A stretch of 64,000 bases of DNA from a virus (IMGVR_UViG_3300036792_000218:28370-92369); one strand, 5' to 3'. Numbered from the stretch's first letter, positions 53,786 through 61,155 are shown. Notes: generated from the letters alone by a model not told the origin. Made by a program: numbers and translations.

Positions 53786-54237
53786 GCGGCGGCAAGTTCG
53801 AGGGCGTCGTCTCGGGCACCTGGTCGACCACGAGCAGCGGGTGGTGGGTAAAGGCCGTGGCCGCCGTCGCCGTCGTGGGCGCGCTGGACGGGTACCTGTG
53901 GACCCTCCTGCGGTTCCTCGCCGTGCTGCTCACCGTGGTCCTCGTCCTGTTCACCGCGCTGGCGGTACCCGCGGCCGTCTGGATGCGCCGGTGGACCAGC
54001 CGCCAGCACCAGCAGTTCAACCGGCAGCTCGCCGCGCTCCCCGACGAGCCGCGCCAGGCCGTCAAGGCAGCCGCGCCGCCCGTGATCCAGAACTTCTACG
54101 GCGGAACCAACGTGTTCATGCTGCCCGGATCACAGCTCCCGGCCGGAATCAGCGAGAACAGCCAGGTCATCCGGGCTTACCCGCTCCGCGACGCCGTCAC
54201 CGACACCACGGAGGGAGGTCCACGCCATGAGAACTGA
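53782..54237 (+). CDS. Two-span membrane protein of the transfer-type operon
   Basis: The 151-residue protein begins MSGGKFEGVVSGTWSTTSS. Two hydrophobic stretches follow (about 22-40 and 45-68: VKAVAAVAVVGALDGYLWTL, FLAVLLTVVLVLFTALAVPA). A soluble C-terminal part ends AYPLRDAVTDTTEGGPRHEN. It overlaps the previous gene by four bases and the next by 11. No family is recognised; membrane-anchored accessory function is inferred. Confidence 0.5.
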   Translation: MSGGKFEGVVSGTWSTTSSGWWVKAVAAVAVVGALDGYLWTLLRFLAVLLTVVLVLFTALAVPAAVWMRRWTSRQHQQFNRQLAALPDEPRQAVKAAAPPVIQNFYGGTNVFMLPGSQLPAGISENSQVIRAYPLRDAVTDTTEGGPRHEN

Positions 54238-54337
54238 CGACTGCGGCGCCTGCGGAGGATCGGGCACCGAACCGAACCCGTACTTCCCGCAGAAGACACG
54301 CCCGTGCGGCACCTGCCACGGCAGCGGCTGCAAGTAG
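54227..54337 (+). CDS. 36-residue double CxxCxGxG zinc finger
   Basis: ATG 54227 is preceded by GGAGGGAGGTCCACGCC. The peptide reads CGACGGSG and, 18 residues later, CGTCHGSG, exactly the DnaJ-type Cys-x2-Cys-x-Gly-x-Gly pair. Two such motifs can bind one zinc ion, so this is a minimal DnaJ-like finger. It ends at TAG 54335-54337 and is followed by the first of two repeated spacer elements. Confidence 0.6.
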   Translation: MRTDDCGACGGSGTEPNPYFPQKTRPCGTCHGSGCK

Positions 54338-54340
54338 GAA

Positions 54341-54433
54341 CTGACGGCCCCGAGGGCGGCCAGCGCACGCACTGGCCGCCCGACCGGGCAATCAGCACCA
54401 GGGGCAAGCCCGGCCCCACCGAACAGGAGGAAA
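54341..54433 (+). repeat. Repeated intercistronic element, copy 1
   Basis: This spacer and the one at 54643-54738 are near-identical over about 90 bases. Each begins CTGACGGCCCCGAGGGCGGC, continues with an ACTGGCCGCC complement, then GACCGGGCAATCAGCAC and a second GCCCGGCCCC arm, and ends in AACAGGAGGAA. They can form two hairpins and supply the ribosome-binding site of the next gene. Confidence 0.7.
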
Positions 54434-54439
54434 CGAGAA

Positions 54440-54646
54440 ATGGGATTTTTCAAACGCAGCGCGCCGGAACCGGCCCCCACCGAGACGCGCGGCCAGCGCG
54501 AGCAGCGCGACGCCCGCGAGGCGATCGTCAAGGACCTGACCAAGAACATCCATGACCGCAACCGCGCGGCACAGGTCCGGGCCCTGCCCGGCGGCGAGGA
54601 GATGGTCGCCGAAGCGGTCAGGCGCTCGGCCAACTGGTGTTCCTGA
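54440..54646 (+). CDS. Small charged protein between repeat elements
   Basis: The 68 residues (MGFFKRSAPEPAPTETRGQR...) form a charged helix with EQRDAREAIVKDLTKNIHDR and a C-terminal Cys. The gene is flanked by two copies of the repeated spacer and has a strong AACAGGAGGAAAC ribosome-binding site, so translation should be efficient. The function is unknown. Confidence 0.5.
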   Translation: MGFFKRSAPEPAPTETRGQREQRDAREAIVKDLTKNIHDRNRAAQVRALPGGEEMVAEAVRRSANWCS

Positions 54647-54738
54647 CGGCCCCGAGGGCGGCCAGCACCACACCGGGACTGGCCGCCTGACCGGGCAATC
54701 AGCACAGGGGCACGCCCGGCCCCAGCCAACAGGAGGAA
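54643..54738 (+). repeat. Repeated intercistronic element, copy 2
   Basis: Second copy of the element at 54341, with the same CTGACGGCCCCGAGGGCGGC start, GACCGGGCAATCAGCAC core and AACAGGAGGAA end. A shorter relative at 55053-55102 shares CTGACGGC and the GGCCGCCCGGC/GCCGGGCGGCC hairpin. Confidence 0.7.
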
Positions 54739-54742
54739 CCAC

Positions 54743-55057
54743 ATGGCACTACCACCGATGACACCCGAGCAGCGCGCCGACGCCCGGCTGAAGGCCGCCG
54801 CTACGCGCGGGGAACGCGCCGAGGTCAGGCGGCGCCTCAAGCGCGGGGAACTGACCCTGGCCCAGGTCCTCGCCGACGCCGCCACCAGCGACGTCATCGG
54901 CAAGATGAAGGCCTCCGCGCTGCTGGAAGCGCTCCCCGGTATCGGGAAGGTCCGCGCGCGGCAGCTCATGGGCCAGATCGGCATCGCGGAGAACCGTCGC
55001 GTCCGCGGCCTGGGCGCCGGCCAGCGCAACGCGCTCGAGGCCGCGGTCACCGCCTGA
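54743..55057 (+). CDS. mIHF/sIHF-type integration host factor homologue
   Basis: The 104-residue protein matches actinobacterial mIHF over its whole length. LPPMTPEQRADARLKAAATR is followed by a long helix with RAEVRRRLKRGELTLAQVLA, then VIGKMKASALLEALPGIGKV, RARQLMGQIGIAENRRVRGL and GAGQRN. The helix-two-turn-helix with LPGxGKVRARQ is the DNA-bending motif. Host mIHF is essential for L5-type integration and organises chromosomes. An element-encoded copy could compact element DNA, assist integrase or support the transfer locus. It follows copy 2 of the repeated spacer. Confidence 0.9.
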   Translation: MALPPMTPEQRADARLKAAATRGERAEVRRRLKRGELTLAQVLADAATSDVIGKMKASALLEALPGIGKVRARQLMGQIGIAENRRVRGLGAGQRNALEAAVTA

Positions 55058-55102
55058 CGGCACCAGTTGGCCGCCCGGCACTTCCCCGCCGGGCGGCCAG
55101 GA
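55053..55102 (+). repeat. Shorter relative of the repeated spacer element
   Basis: CTGACGGC is followed by GGCCGCCCGGC, a short loop and GCCGGGCGGCC, the same hairpin plan as the 54.3 and 54.6 kb elements but without the GACCGGGCAATCAGCAC core. It precedes the DUF2637-like gene. Confidence 0.5.
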
Positions 55103-55133
55103 CCCCGCACGACACCCCATGAAAGGAACGGCG

Positions 55134-56327
55134 TTGACCGACACCGAAGCCGTACCGCGCCGCTCGTACCGCGACGAGCGCCGCGAGGACCAGCGCGTCG
55201 CGGCGCAGATCAGGCGCGACGACCAGGCGGCACGCGCGCAGGCTGCCCGCGATGACGCTGTCGCACGGGTGAAGACCCGCGCCGCCGCGAACAAGGCCCG
55301 GCAGGACCGGCGTTCCGCAGCGCGCAAGGCCCGTGCCGCCGCCGTCGCCGCCGCATGGTCGTGGGTGGCCCGGCACCTGATGGACCTGATGTTCGTACCG
55401 GTCATCACCGTCCCCGGCGCGCTCGCATGGGAAGCGATGGCCGCCTACGGTCACTCGCTCTGGGGGCCGCTCGGCGTCATCCTGCCCGCCTTCAGCGAGG
55501 GTGCCATGTGGGCATTCGACATCGCCGTCGAAGTCCGCCGCCACCGTGAGCCCGACAAGCCTGTCCGGCTCCTGCTGGCCGGCATGGCCGTCTTCGCCGC
55601 GTACGGGGCCGTCCTGAACTTCCTCCACGGCATGGCACGCACAACGGCGCACCACGGGATCACCACCGCGATAGCGATGGCGCTCGTGAGCGTCGCCGGG
55701 GTGACCGCCCGACAGATGATCACGGCACGGAGAATGACCCGCATCGAGCGGCGTACTGCCCGCAAGATCCGCAAGGCCCAGAGGGACGCGGTCGACAGGG
55801 CGACAGTCGACCTCCACGCACCCGGCGGGCCCCGGCTCGTGATGACCGCCGAACCGTCACCGGAGCCAGTCGCGGAGCCGTCAGAACCGGCCGTCCCCGA
55901 GCCGTCAGATGACGGCCCCCGACCCGTCACGGTGTCCGTCACCAAGAGCGCTTTCGGAACCCTCGCGCTGACCTTCACCCCGGCCGTCAAAATCCCGTCG
56001 GTCGATCCGTCACCGGAACCCGTCAAACCGCAGGCCACGCCACCCGTCGAGCCGTCACCGGAGGCACCCGGAACAGACCAGGGAACGACGCCCCCGGACC
56101 CGTCACGCAGGCCTCGCCGGCGACCCGGCCCGCAGGGGGCAGGCACGCCGCGCGGGAGGCATTCCAAGCTCGACGCCCTGATCGGCAAGGGCGGCCTGCC
56201 CAACAAGGAGATCGCCAAGCAGGCGCGCGTCTCCGTGTCCACCGTCGAACGCCGGCGCCGGGAACTGCGCGAGGCGGCAGAAGCGGCAACCAAGGTGACG
56301 GTGCTCGACGAGCGCCGCCACGCGTAA
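55134..56327 (+). CDS. DUF2637-like membrane protein with C-terminal HTH
   Basis: The TTG at 55134 follows AAAGGAACGGCG. The ATG at 55119 has no ribosome site and would add five residues. The 397-residue protein has a basic coiled-coil N-terminus (about 1-70) and four membrane segments (about 75-195, VPVITVPGALAWEAMAAYGH, LGVILPAFSEGAMWAFDIAV, LLLAGMAVFAAYGAVLNFLH, AIAMALVSVAGVTARQMI). A long Pro/Glu-rich linker and a C-terminal HTH (KLDALIGKGGLPNKEIAKQA, RVSVSTVERRRREL) follow. DUF2637-type proteins are characteristic of Streptomyces plasmids and integrative elements, usually beside tra genes. A role in DNA spread is inferred. Confidence 0.7.
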   Translation: MTDTEAVPRRSYRDERREDQRVAAQIRRDDQAARAQAARDDAVARVKTRAAANKARQDRRSAARKARAAAVAAAWSWVARHLMDLMFVPVITVPGALAWEAMAAYGHSLWGPLGVILPAFSEGAMWAFDIAVEVRRHREPDKPVRLLLAGMAVFAAYGAVLNFLHGMARTTAHHGITTAIAMALVSVAGVTARQMITARRMTRIERRTARKIRKAQRDAVDRATVDLHAPGGPRLVMTAEPSPEPVAEPSEPAVPEPSDDGPRPVTVSVTKSAFGTLALTFTPAVKIPSVDPSPEPVKPQATPPVEPSPEAPGTDQGTTPPDPSRRPRRRPGPQGAGTPRGRHSKLDALIGKGGLPNKEIAKQARVSVSTVERRRRELREAAEAATKVTVLDERRHA

Positions 56328-56376
56328 CCAGGCCACAACCACGACACCCGAGAAAACCAGGAAGAGGGAACAACAC

Positions 56377-56898
56377 ATGGCAAACGAAGCGCAGCAGGCC
56401 GGCGCAGCCCTCGCGGCAGCGCAGCTGGCCAGGGTACGCAAGGTACTCACCGTGCTCGACACGGAAACCGGAAGCCGCCAGTACGCGCTCGAGGACATCG
56501 CGCGCATCGTCGGGGAACCGGACGACACGCCGGGCACCGCGGACGGCCAGCTAACCGACTACGAGCAGGAGTACGCCGGCTTCTGGCGCCGGCTCGTCGA
56601 GAACCCGGACGGCACGCTCAACGCCGACCAGGTGAAGCGCGAGCTCCACGACTACAGCATGCTTATCCGCCAGGTACCCGAGGCGTACGACGGGGTCACT
56701 AACGGCCGGATCAGCAAGCCGAACACGATGCCGGGCCCCGTCATCGACGCGGTAGAGGAACGCATCAGCGACGCCGAAGACGACGCGATCAACGACCTGA
56801 TCACGAACCTGGAGGCGTACCCCGACCAGGCGTTTACCTCGATCGCCGAGGTCGTCGCCGTGATCCGCGGGATAACGGGAGTGACCGGTGGCAACTGA
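56377..56898 (+). CDS. Hypothetical protein, 173 residues
   Basis: Starts MANEAQQAGAALAAAQLARV, followed by YALEDIARIVGEPDDT and an acidic helical domain (YEQEYAGFWRRLVENPDGTL, AVEERISDAEDDAINDLITN). It is acidic, without Cys or membrane segments. It overlaps the next gene. Its position in the transfer-type operon is the only clue to function. Confidence 0.45.
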   Translation: MANEAQQAGAALAAAQLARVRKVLTVLDTETGSRQYALEDIARIVGEPDDTPGTADGQLTDYEQEYAGFWRRLVENPDGTLNADQVKRELHDYSMLIRQVPEAYDGVTNGRISKPNTMPGPVIDAVEERISDAEDDAINDLITNLEAYPDQAFTSIAEVVAVIRGITGVTGGN

Positions 56899-57373
56899 CC
56901 AGGGCCCGCACGGTCCGTTCAACACCGAGGCGCAGGTCCTCGCGCTGCCCGACGTCGAGGCCGTGTACGAGGCGGCGCACGAGTCGAACCGTCACGGGGT
57001 GCTCCGCGAGGGCTCCGAGGCGATCCTGCTGGCCGCGTGCGCCGACACGGGCGCCGACCCCGGTGAGTACGGGGCCAGGATGATCCGCTGGCTGGCAGAC
57101 TTCGGCCCGCAGGCCTGCCAGGTGTTCGCGGACCTGATCCGCCAGGCCGCGCACGGCAAGCCGGGACCGCACAGCGTCACGTTCGACCTGGCCGACGGTA
57201 ACAACACGCCGTTCGTGCTGACCGAGGCGCTCCAGTTGTTCGCGGACACGCAACGGCTCTTCGCCCACAAGAAGGACAGCAACAGCGCGTCGTGCAACGT
57301 GTGGGCGGAGCGCGCCGACGAGATGCGCGCCCAGGCCGTCGAAGTCATGCGAGAGGACCACCCGTCAACCTGA
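56888..57373 (+). CDS. Hypothetical protein, 161 residues
   Basis: From GTG 56888 it reads MATDQGPHGPFNTEAQVLAL, then helices with DPGEYGARMIRWLADFGPQA and ADLIRQAAHGKPGPHSV. A C-terminal helix contains EALQLFADTQRLFAHKKD. It is soluble. It ends 32 bases before a terminator and is the last gene of that transcript. Confidence 0.45.
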   Translation: MATDQGPHGPFNTEAQVLALPDVEAVYEAAHESNRHGVLREGSEAILLAACADTGADPGEYGARMIRWLADFGPQACQVFADLIRQAAHGKPGPHSVTFDLADGNNTPFVLTEALQLFADTQRLFAHKKDSNSASCNVWAERADEMRAQAVEVMREDHPST

Positions 57374-57404
57374 CACATGGAACGCCTGACACCCGCCACC
57401 GCCG

Positions 57405-57440
57405 AAGGGCCGGCATCCCGAGAGGGGGACGCCGGCCTTT
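57405..57440 (+). terminator. Terminator of the transfer-type operon
   Basis: GGCCGGC (57408-57414) pairs with GCCGGCC (57431-57437), extended by TCCC/GGGGA in the inner stem, followed by TTT. It lies just after the last gene of the 48.4-57.4 kb operon. Confidence 0.75.
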
Positions 57441-57482
57441 CGCATGTTTGCGCTGCTAGTCGCGCCGGGTGATCATCGAGGC

Positions 57483-58334
57483 ATGACGGGGGCAAACAAC
57501 TTCAGCGGGGACTGGGACGACACGGGGAGCGGCGGCCAGGGGTGCGCGAGGGGACGCCACTGCGCGGAGGCGGATTACCAGGGCAATGCTGCGCGGGGGC
57601 CGCGGGCGTTCTGCGAGACGGACCGGGCGCACGTCGGCAGCGTGATCCGCGACCTGCCGCAGGTGTACGTCGAGCTCCATTACAAGCTCGCCAAGGGACA
57701 GCAGCCCGACGGGCAACGGGTCAGCGGCGGCGGGAAGGAGGCACCGACCCCGCTCGACCTGGATATCGAGGCGTTCCTGCGGCACGTCATCCTGGTCGCG
57801 GTGTCGTGGGAGGAAGCGGTCCGGGTGGCGGCCCGGCTCTCACCGCTGCCCGACGGGCTGGTCCGCGACGGGACCGCGCTGCAGCGGGCCTGTGTGCTGC
57901 TGGCCGGCCGTGACCGTGACCGCTGCGGCCACCTGGACGTCCTGCTCGCGCTCGCCCCGGAGACGGTGAACCGCCCCGTAACGGGGTCGACGCGGCTGGC
58001 GGACCTTGAACCGGGCACGCTGATCCGGGTCGACTCGTCGGGGGACGCCTGGCAGAAACGCGACATGGACGGGACCGCTGCGGCCCTGGAGTTCCTGACG
58101 CTGAGCAGCCGGGCCCGCGCGGTCCTCGGGCTGAACCTCCAGTCGCGGCGCGTCGCCGTCCGCTGCGACGGGTGCGAGTCGATCGGGACGCTCAAGCAGC
58201 GGGAAGCGCTCGGAGGCGGCTGGGAGGCGGTCGTCCGCTGCTCGGCGTGCCCGCAGGTGTACATCGGGCAGCCGTTCGAGCTGCTGATGGGCCGGGAGTA
58301 CGCCGAGACGGTGAAGGCCGGGCACGCGCCCTAG
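57483..58334 (+). CDS. Conserved phage/ICE protein with zinc-like Cys
   Basis: From ATG 57483 the 283-residue protein has CARGRHCAEADYQGNAARGP and FCETDRAHVGSVIRDLPQVY, a signature I associate with many actinophage and integrative-element genomes. Helical segments follow, and two late Cys pairs (CDGCESIG and CSACPQ) probably form a zinc site. Despite frequent occurrence, no function is known to me. Its stop lies within a convergent hairpin. Confidence 0.6.
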   Translation: MTGANNFSGDWDDTGSGGQGCARGRHCAEADYQGNAARGPRAFCETDRAHVGSVIRDLPQVYVELHYKLAKGQQPDGQRVSGGGKEAPTPLDLDIEAFLRHVILVAVSWEEAVRVAARLSPLPDGLVRDGTALQRACVLLAGRDRDRCGHLDVLLALAPETVNRPVTGSTRLADLEPGTLIRVDSSGDAWQKRDMDGTAAALEFLTLSSRARAVLGLNLQSRRVAVRCDGCESIGTLKQREALGGGWEAVVRCSACPQVYIGQPFELLMGREYAETVKAGHAP

Positions 58335-58345
58335 CGCGCCCGGCC
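58316..58345. terminator. Convergent bidirectional hairpin
   Basis: GGCCGGGC (58316-58323) pairs with GCCCGGCC (58338-58345), with inner GCGC/GCGC pairing. It lies between the rightward gene ending at 58334 and the leftward gene ending at 58355 and probably terminates both. Confidence 0.65.
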
Positions 58346-58354
58346 CCCGGTCGG

Positions 58355-59647
58355 TTATGCCGCCTTGGCGGTCACCACCGTGGCCCGCGTGATGACGGTC
58401 TGCTTCGTGCCCTGCCACTCGTCGTGGCCCTTGATCGTGGCCTTGATGCGGAACGACTTCTCGGCCTCGTGCCCCAGCGCCGCGTTCGAGCTGAACCACT
58501 TGAGCACGTGCCCGTCCGCGGTGATCAGCGTGTAAATCGTGGTCGTCTTGGGCGTGTACCCGAAGTAGCTCTCGCTGTAGGCGATCGACTTGACCCGGAC
58601 GTCGACCTCGATCTTGTCTTTCGCCTGCCCGATGTGCTCGTTCGTGATCGAGTCCTGCTCGGCCTGGCGGCGGAGGTCCGCGCCGACGGCCCGCGCCCAC
58701 GCGGCCGGCGCGGAGCACAGGAGCCCGAAGTGCTTGGGGGTGACCCGCTCGGCGCGCAGGACGGTCTTGAGGTTGATCTCGTACTCGGACCCGGCCGGCC
58801 ACCGCTCGTCGTCGAGCAGGTAGTCGCGGATCAGGACCGCCTGGCCCGGTGCCTCCTCGGCGGTGCGGCGGGTGATCTTCACGCCGTGCGCCTGCTTGAC
58901 CTCGGCGAGCTTCGCCGTGCCCCGCTCGTGGTCGTACTGCTTCTGCAGCGCGGACCTGCTCGCCGGCCTCAGCGCCTGCTCGACAACGTGCTTGGTCGGG
59001 GTCCGGCAAAGCGCGCCGCCGTCTGACGGGACGTAACCGCCCTGCATCTGGATGACGGCCCACGCGCACCGCAGCACCGTCAGCGGGTCATACGCCGGCA
59101 TCCCGCCGCCGCCCCACCCGAACCCGCCCTCGTCGTCGTCGAGCAGGTCCGCGCCGTCGTCCATCCACCGGAACCGCACGTCGTGGCCGAGGAAGTCCTT
59201 CAGGCAGGTTGACCCGACCTGGATCCTCGTGCCGTCCTCGCCCTCGACGAGGTATGTGCGGGTGCGGTGCCGGGCGGTCTTGCAGTGGTCGCAGCCGCCG
59301 GGCTTGAGCGCCGTCCGGTCGATCGTGCCCTCGAAGCCGGGGGCGCAGCGGGTGACCAGCGTCGGCTCGCCGGTGGCGCTCAGGTCCCAGTCCCAGTCAA
59401 GCGCGGCGAGGAACGTCCACCCGGCGTAGCAGGCGGGCTGGCCGGTGACCGTGGTCTCCCACAGGTCGGCGTCGGCGGTGAGCCCGCCCGCGGTTTCCCA
59501 GGTGCGGCGGACCCGCGTGTAAGTGACCTCGTAGCGGCCGGTCCAGCCTTGCCGTGCGGCGCGGGCGTTGACCTTGTCGGTCTTGGCGAGCAGGTCGGCT
59601 AGCTCGGCGTCGTTCAGGTCCGCTGTCCGCGTCCTGGTGGTCTCCAT
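58355..59647 (-). CDS. Conserved phage protein, 430 residues, under promoter P4
   Basis: From ATG 59647 the protein has an N-terminal domain with Tyr/Trp-rich strands (ARQGWTGRYEVTYTRVRRTW) and a zinc-like CDHCKTARHRTRTYLVEGED. It continues with GSTCLKDFLGHDVRFRW. A Gly-rich segment and a C-terminal beta domain follow (YTPKTTTIYTLITADGHVLK, KSFRIKATIKGHDEWQGTKQ). The C-terminal portion resembles an OB-like fold. I associate related sequences with actinobacterial phages and plasmids, function unknown. It is the only gene of the P4 unit and has a good GGGGGCACCG leader. Confidence 0.6.
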   Translation of the reverse strand: METTRTRTADLNDAELADLLAKTDKVNARAARQGWTGRYEVTYTRVRRTWETAGGLTADADLWETTVTGQPACYAGWTFLAALDWDWDLSATGEPTLVTRCAPGFEGTIDRTALKPGGCDHCKTARHRTRTYLVEGEDGTRIQVGSTCLKDFLGHDVRFRWMDDGADLLDDDEGGFGWGGGGMPAYDPLTVLRCAWAVIQMQGGYVPSDGGALCRTPTKHVVEQALRPASRSALQKQYDHERGTAKLAEVKQAHGVKITRRTAEEAPGQAVLIRDYLLDDERWPAGSEYEINLKTVLRAERVTPKHFGLLCSAPAAWARAVGADLRRQAEQDSITNEHIGQAKDKIEVDVRVKSIAYSESYFGYTPKTTTIYTLITADGHVLKWFSSNAALGHEAEKSFRIKATIKGHDEWQGTKQTVITRATVVTAKAA

Positions 59648-59665
59648 CGGTGCCCCCTCGCATCG

Positions 59666-59722
59666 GTTGCTTACAGAGACAACATTATCACGCCGCTTTA
59701 ACGTTGTCACATTGAACGGGCC
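59666..59722 (-). promoter_or_regulatory. P-family promoter P4
   Basis: GTGACA (59705-59710) and TAATGT (59682-59687) are 17 bp apart, then TGTCTCTGTAAGC. Half-sites GACAACGTTA and ATAATGTTGTC form a near dyad. Confidence 0.85.
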
Positions 59723-59754
59723 GACACGCCGGCACCGCCGCCAGGAAACAGAAA

Positions 59755-59785
59755 GGCCGGGCACGCGCCCCAGCGCTGCCCGGCC
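59755..59785 (-). terminator. Hairpin between P4 and the upstream unit
   Basis: GGCCGGGCA (59755-59763) pairs with TGCCCGGCC (59777-59785). The same hairpin, with the flanking CCAGGAAACA motif, recurs at 60746-60777 beside promoter P5. This shows a repeated terminator-promoter cassette. Confidence 0.7.
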
Positions 59786-59801
59786 CCCGCCGGCTGCTCG
59801 A

Positions 59802-60206
59802 TCAGGCCGCGTGGTGCATCTCGTAGAAGAACCGCTCACCCTGCCCCGTGTTCTCGACCCCGGCGTCGACCATCTGACCGAGCAGGGCCGCAAACTGCCA
59901 CGGGGTCATGGCGTTGATCCGCTGAGCCAGGGTGCCGGGGACCCGGTACCCCTTCACGTGCTTCTCGTAGGCGAGGGCCGCGCCGTAGCCGGGGCGCAGG
60001 GCGCGCTCGACGCGCTCGCTGTGAGCGCCGGGAAGCTGGGCGGCCTCCGTGATCGCGTCGATCATCCGGCTGTGCAGGTCGGCGGTGTGGCCGTAGCCGT
60101 CCCTGCGGTGGCGGCGGGTGCGGGTGCCGACCGACAGGTAATAGCGGAGCGCGGCGGCCAGTTCCTGGCCTGGCGTCCGGCCGGGCGGCGCCCCGGTCGC
60201 GGCCAT
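59802..60206 (-). CDS. Hypothetical protein, 134 residues
   Basis: From ATG 60206, or GTG 60209, overlapping the upstream stop. It is helical with Arg/Tyr-rich AALRYYLSVGTRTRRHRRDG and ERVERALRPGYGAALAYEKH. A C-terminal segment TPWQFAALLGQMVDAGVENT ends near a His pair. It is the third gene of the P5 unit. The function is unknown. Confidence 0.5.
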   Translation of the reverse strand: MAATGAPPGRTPGQELAAALRYYLSVGTRTRRHRRDGYGHTADLHSRMIDAITEAAQLPGAHSERVERALRPGYGAALAYEKHVKGYRVPGTLAQRINAMTPWQFAALLGQMVDAGVENTGQGERFFYEMHHAA

Positions 60207-60421
60207 CACTGCGCCTTCCGGTAGCAGGGCCCCATGCGCTTCGCCGCGGCGAGGATCTCCTTCGCGGAGATCGGCGCCCCGGTGTAGCCCTCGGGGGTCG
60301 ACACGGCCAGGGCGTCCCAGGCGGTCTGCGGCACGACGGGCGCGCCGTTGGCGATCATCACGCGGAACCGGAGCGCCGTGTTTTCCAGCCGCTCCTTTTT
60401 CGTCATCCGGCCGGCGGTCAC
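60206..60421 (-). CDS. 71-residue basic helical protein
   Basis: GTG 60421 overlaps the upstream stop. It contains MTKKERLENTALRFRVMIAN and ends AAAKRMGPCYRKAQ. It is short, basic and helical. It may be a small DNA-binding or accessory factor; no family is recognised. Confidence 0.45.
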   Translation of the reverse strand: MTAGRMTKKERLENTALRFRVMIANGAPVVPQTAWDALAVSTPEGYTGAPISAKEILAAAKRMGPCYRKAQ

Positions 60422-60636
60422 TTCGCGGCCGCCTCGACGAGCGTGACCGACTTGACGTCCACGAAGCGGTACGAGCCCGGTGCCCGGCCGTCCTGCTGCA
60501 TCGTGATCCGGCCGGTGGTCCAGTCGGTCAGGGTTGCCCTGGTGACCGTGCGGCTGCCCTGCCAGCGGACGTCCACGGTGTCTCCGGGCTGGGCGGTCTG
60601 GCGGCTGAGCTTCTGGCCGGTCTCGCGCGTGTCCAT
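60418..60636 (-). CDS. First gene of the P5 unit, small beta protein
   Basis: From ATG 60636 (GGGGGACACCG leader) the 72 residues suggest a compact SH3-like beta barrel (PGDTVDVRWQGSRTVTRATL, TDWTTGRITMQQDGRAPGSY, RFVDVKSVTLV). It is among the genes transcribed earliest from the P family. The function is unknown. Confidence 0.5.
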   Translation of the reverse strand: MDTRETGQKLSRQTAQPGDTVDVRWQGSRTVTRATLTDWTTGRITMQQDGRAPGSYRFVDVKSVTLVEAAAK

Positions 60637-60654
60637 CGGTGTCCCCCTCACATC

Positions 60655-60710
60655 GGTAACTTACAAAGACAACACTATCATCAATCCTTAACGTTGTCAC
60701 GTTGAATGCG
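60655..60710 (-). promoter_or_regulatory. P-family promoter P5
   Basis: GTGACA (60695-60700) and TAGTGT (60672-60677) with a 17-bp spacer, then TGTCTTTGTAAGT. Confidence 0.85.
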
Positions 60711-60745
60711 AGGACACGCCGGCACCACCGCCAGGAAACAGCGAA

Positions 60746-60777
60746 GGCCGGGCAGGCGCCCCCGGCGCTGCCCGGCC
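60746..60777 (-). terminator. Hairpin beside promoter P5
   Basis: GGCCGGGCA (60746-60754) pairs with TGCCCGGCC (60769-60777). It is the second copy of the hairpin at 59755 and again lies between the upstream gene stop and a P-family promoter. Confidence 0.7.
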
Positions 60778-60793
60778 CTCAGGCCGTCCCCGC

Positions 60794-60970
60794 TCAGGCT
60801 GGCTCGATTTCCGTCTGGCTGTAGCACCACTCGGTGACGCCGTCATCCGCGCCGCCGTCGACGCGGACCTTGGTGTCCGGCCGGTCGGACAGCGGCACCG
60901 TCGCCACGACGGTCCCGGCCCACGGGTAGATGGTGCTCTGGACCTTGTCGCCGGCTGCTGGCTGCTGCAT
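60794..60970 (-). CDS. 58-residue early protein under promoter P6
   Basis: ATG 60970 has a GGGGGACACCGAA leader, and the frame ends at TGA 60794-60796. The product (MQQPAAGDKVQSTIYPWAGT, then VVATVPLSDRPDTKVRVDGG and GVTEWCYSQTEIEPA) looks like a small beta-barrel. It is the only gene of the P6 unit. The gene follows the same promoter-leader plan as its neighbours, which supports it strongly. Confidence 0.6.
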   Translation of the reverse strand: MQQPAAGDKVQSTIYPWAGTVVATVPLSDRPDTKVRVDGGADDGVTEWCYSQTEIEPA

Positions 60971-60993
60971 TTCGGTGTCCCCCTCCGTAGCGG

Positions 60994-61045
60994 TTGCTTA
61001 CAGAGACAACACTATACGGGCGTGAAAGTGATGTCAATTTGAACG
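60994..61045 (-). promoter_or_regulatory. P-family promoter P6
   Basis: TTGACA (61032-61037) and TAGTGT (61009-61014) are 17 bp apart; TGTCTCTGTAAGC follows. The region 61046-61155 contains a rightward TTGTCA/CATAAT promoter-like element for the next gene. Confidence 0.85.
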
Positions 61046-61155
61046 CGCGGCGACACGCCGACCCGCGCAGTCAATCCACCAGAACCACCCGGCCCCGTTG
61101 TCATAATGACCACGTCGGGACCCGTGTATCCCGCGCAAGGCAAAACGGGGGTGAC

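Noticed and set aside
54341-54738. Insertion sequence or miniature transposon
   Set aside because: The repeats are direct, not inverted, carry no transposase and each ends in a functional ribosome-binding site; they are regulatory spacers.
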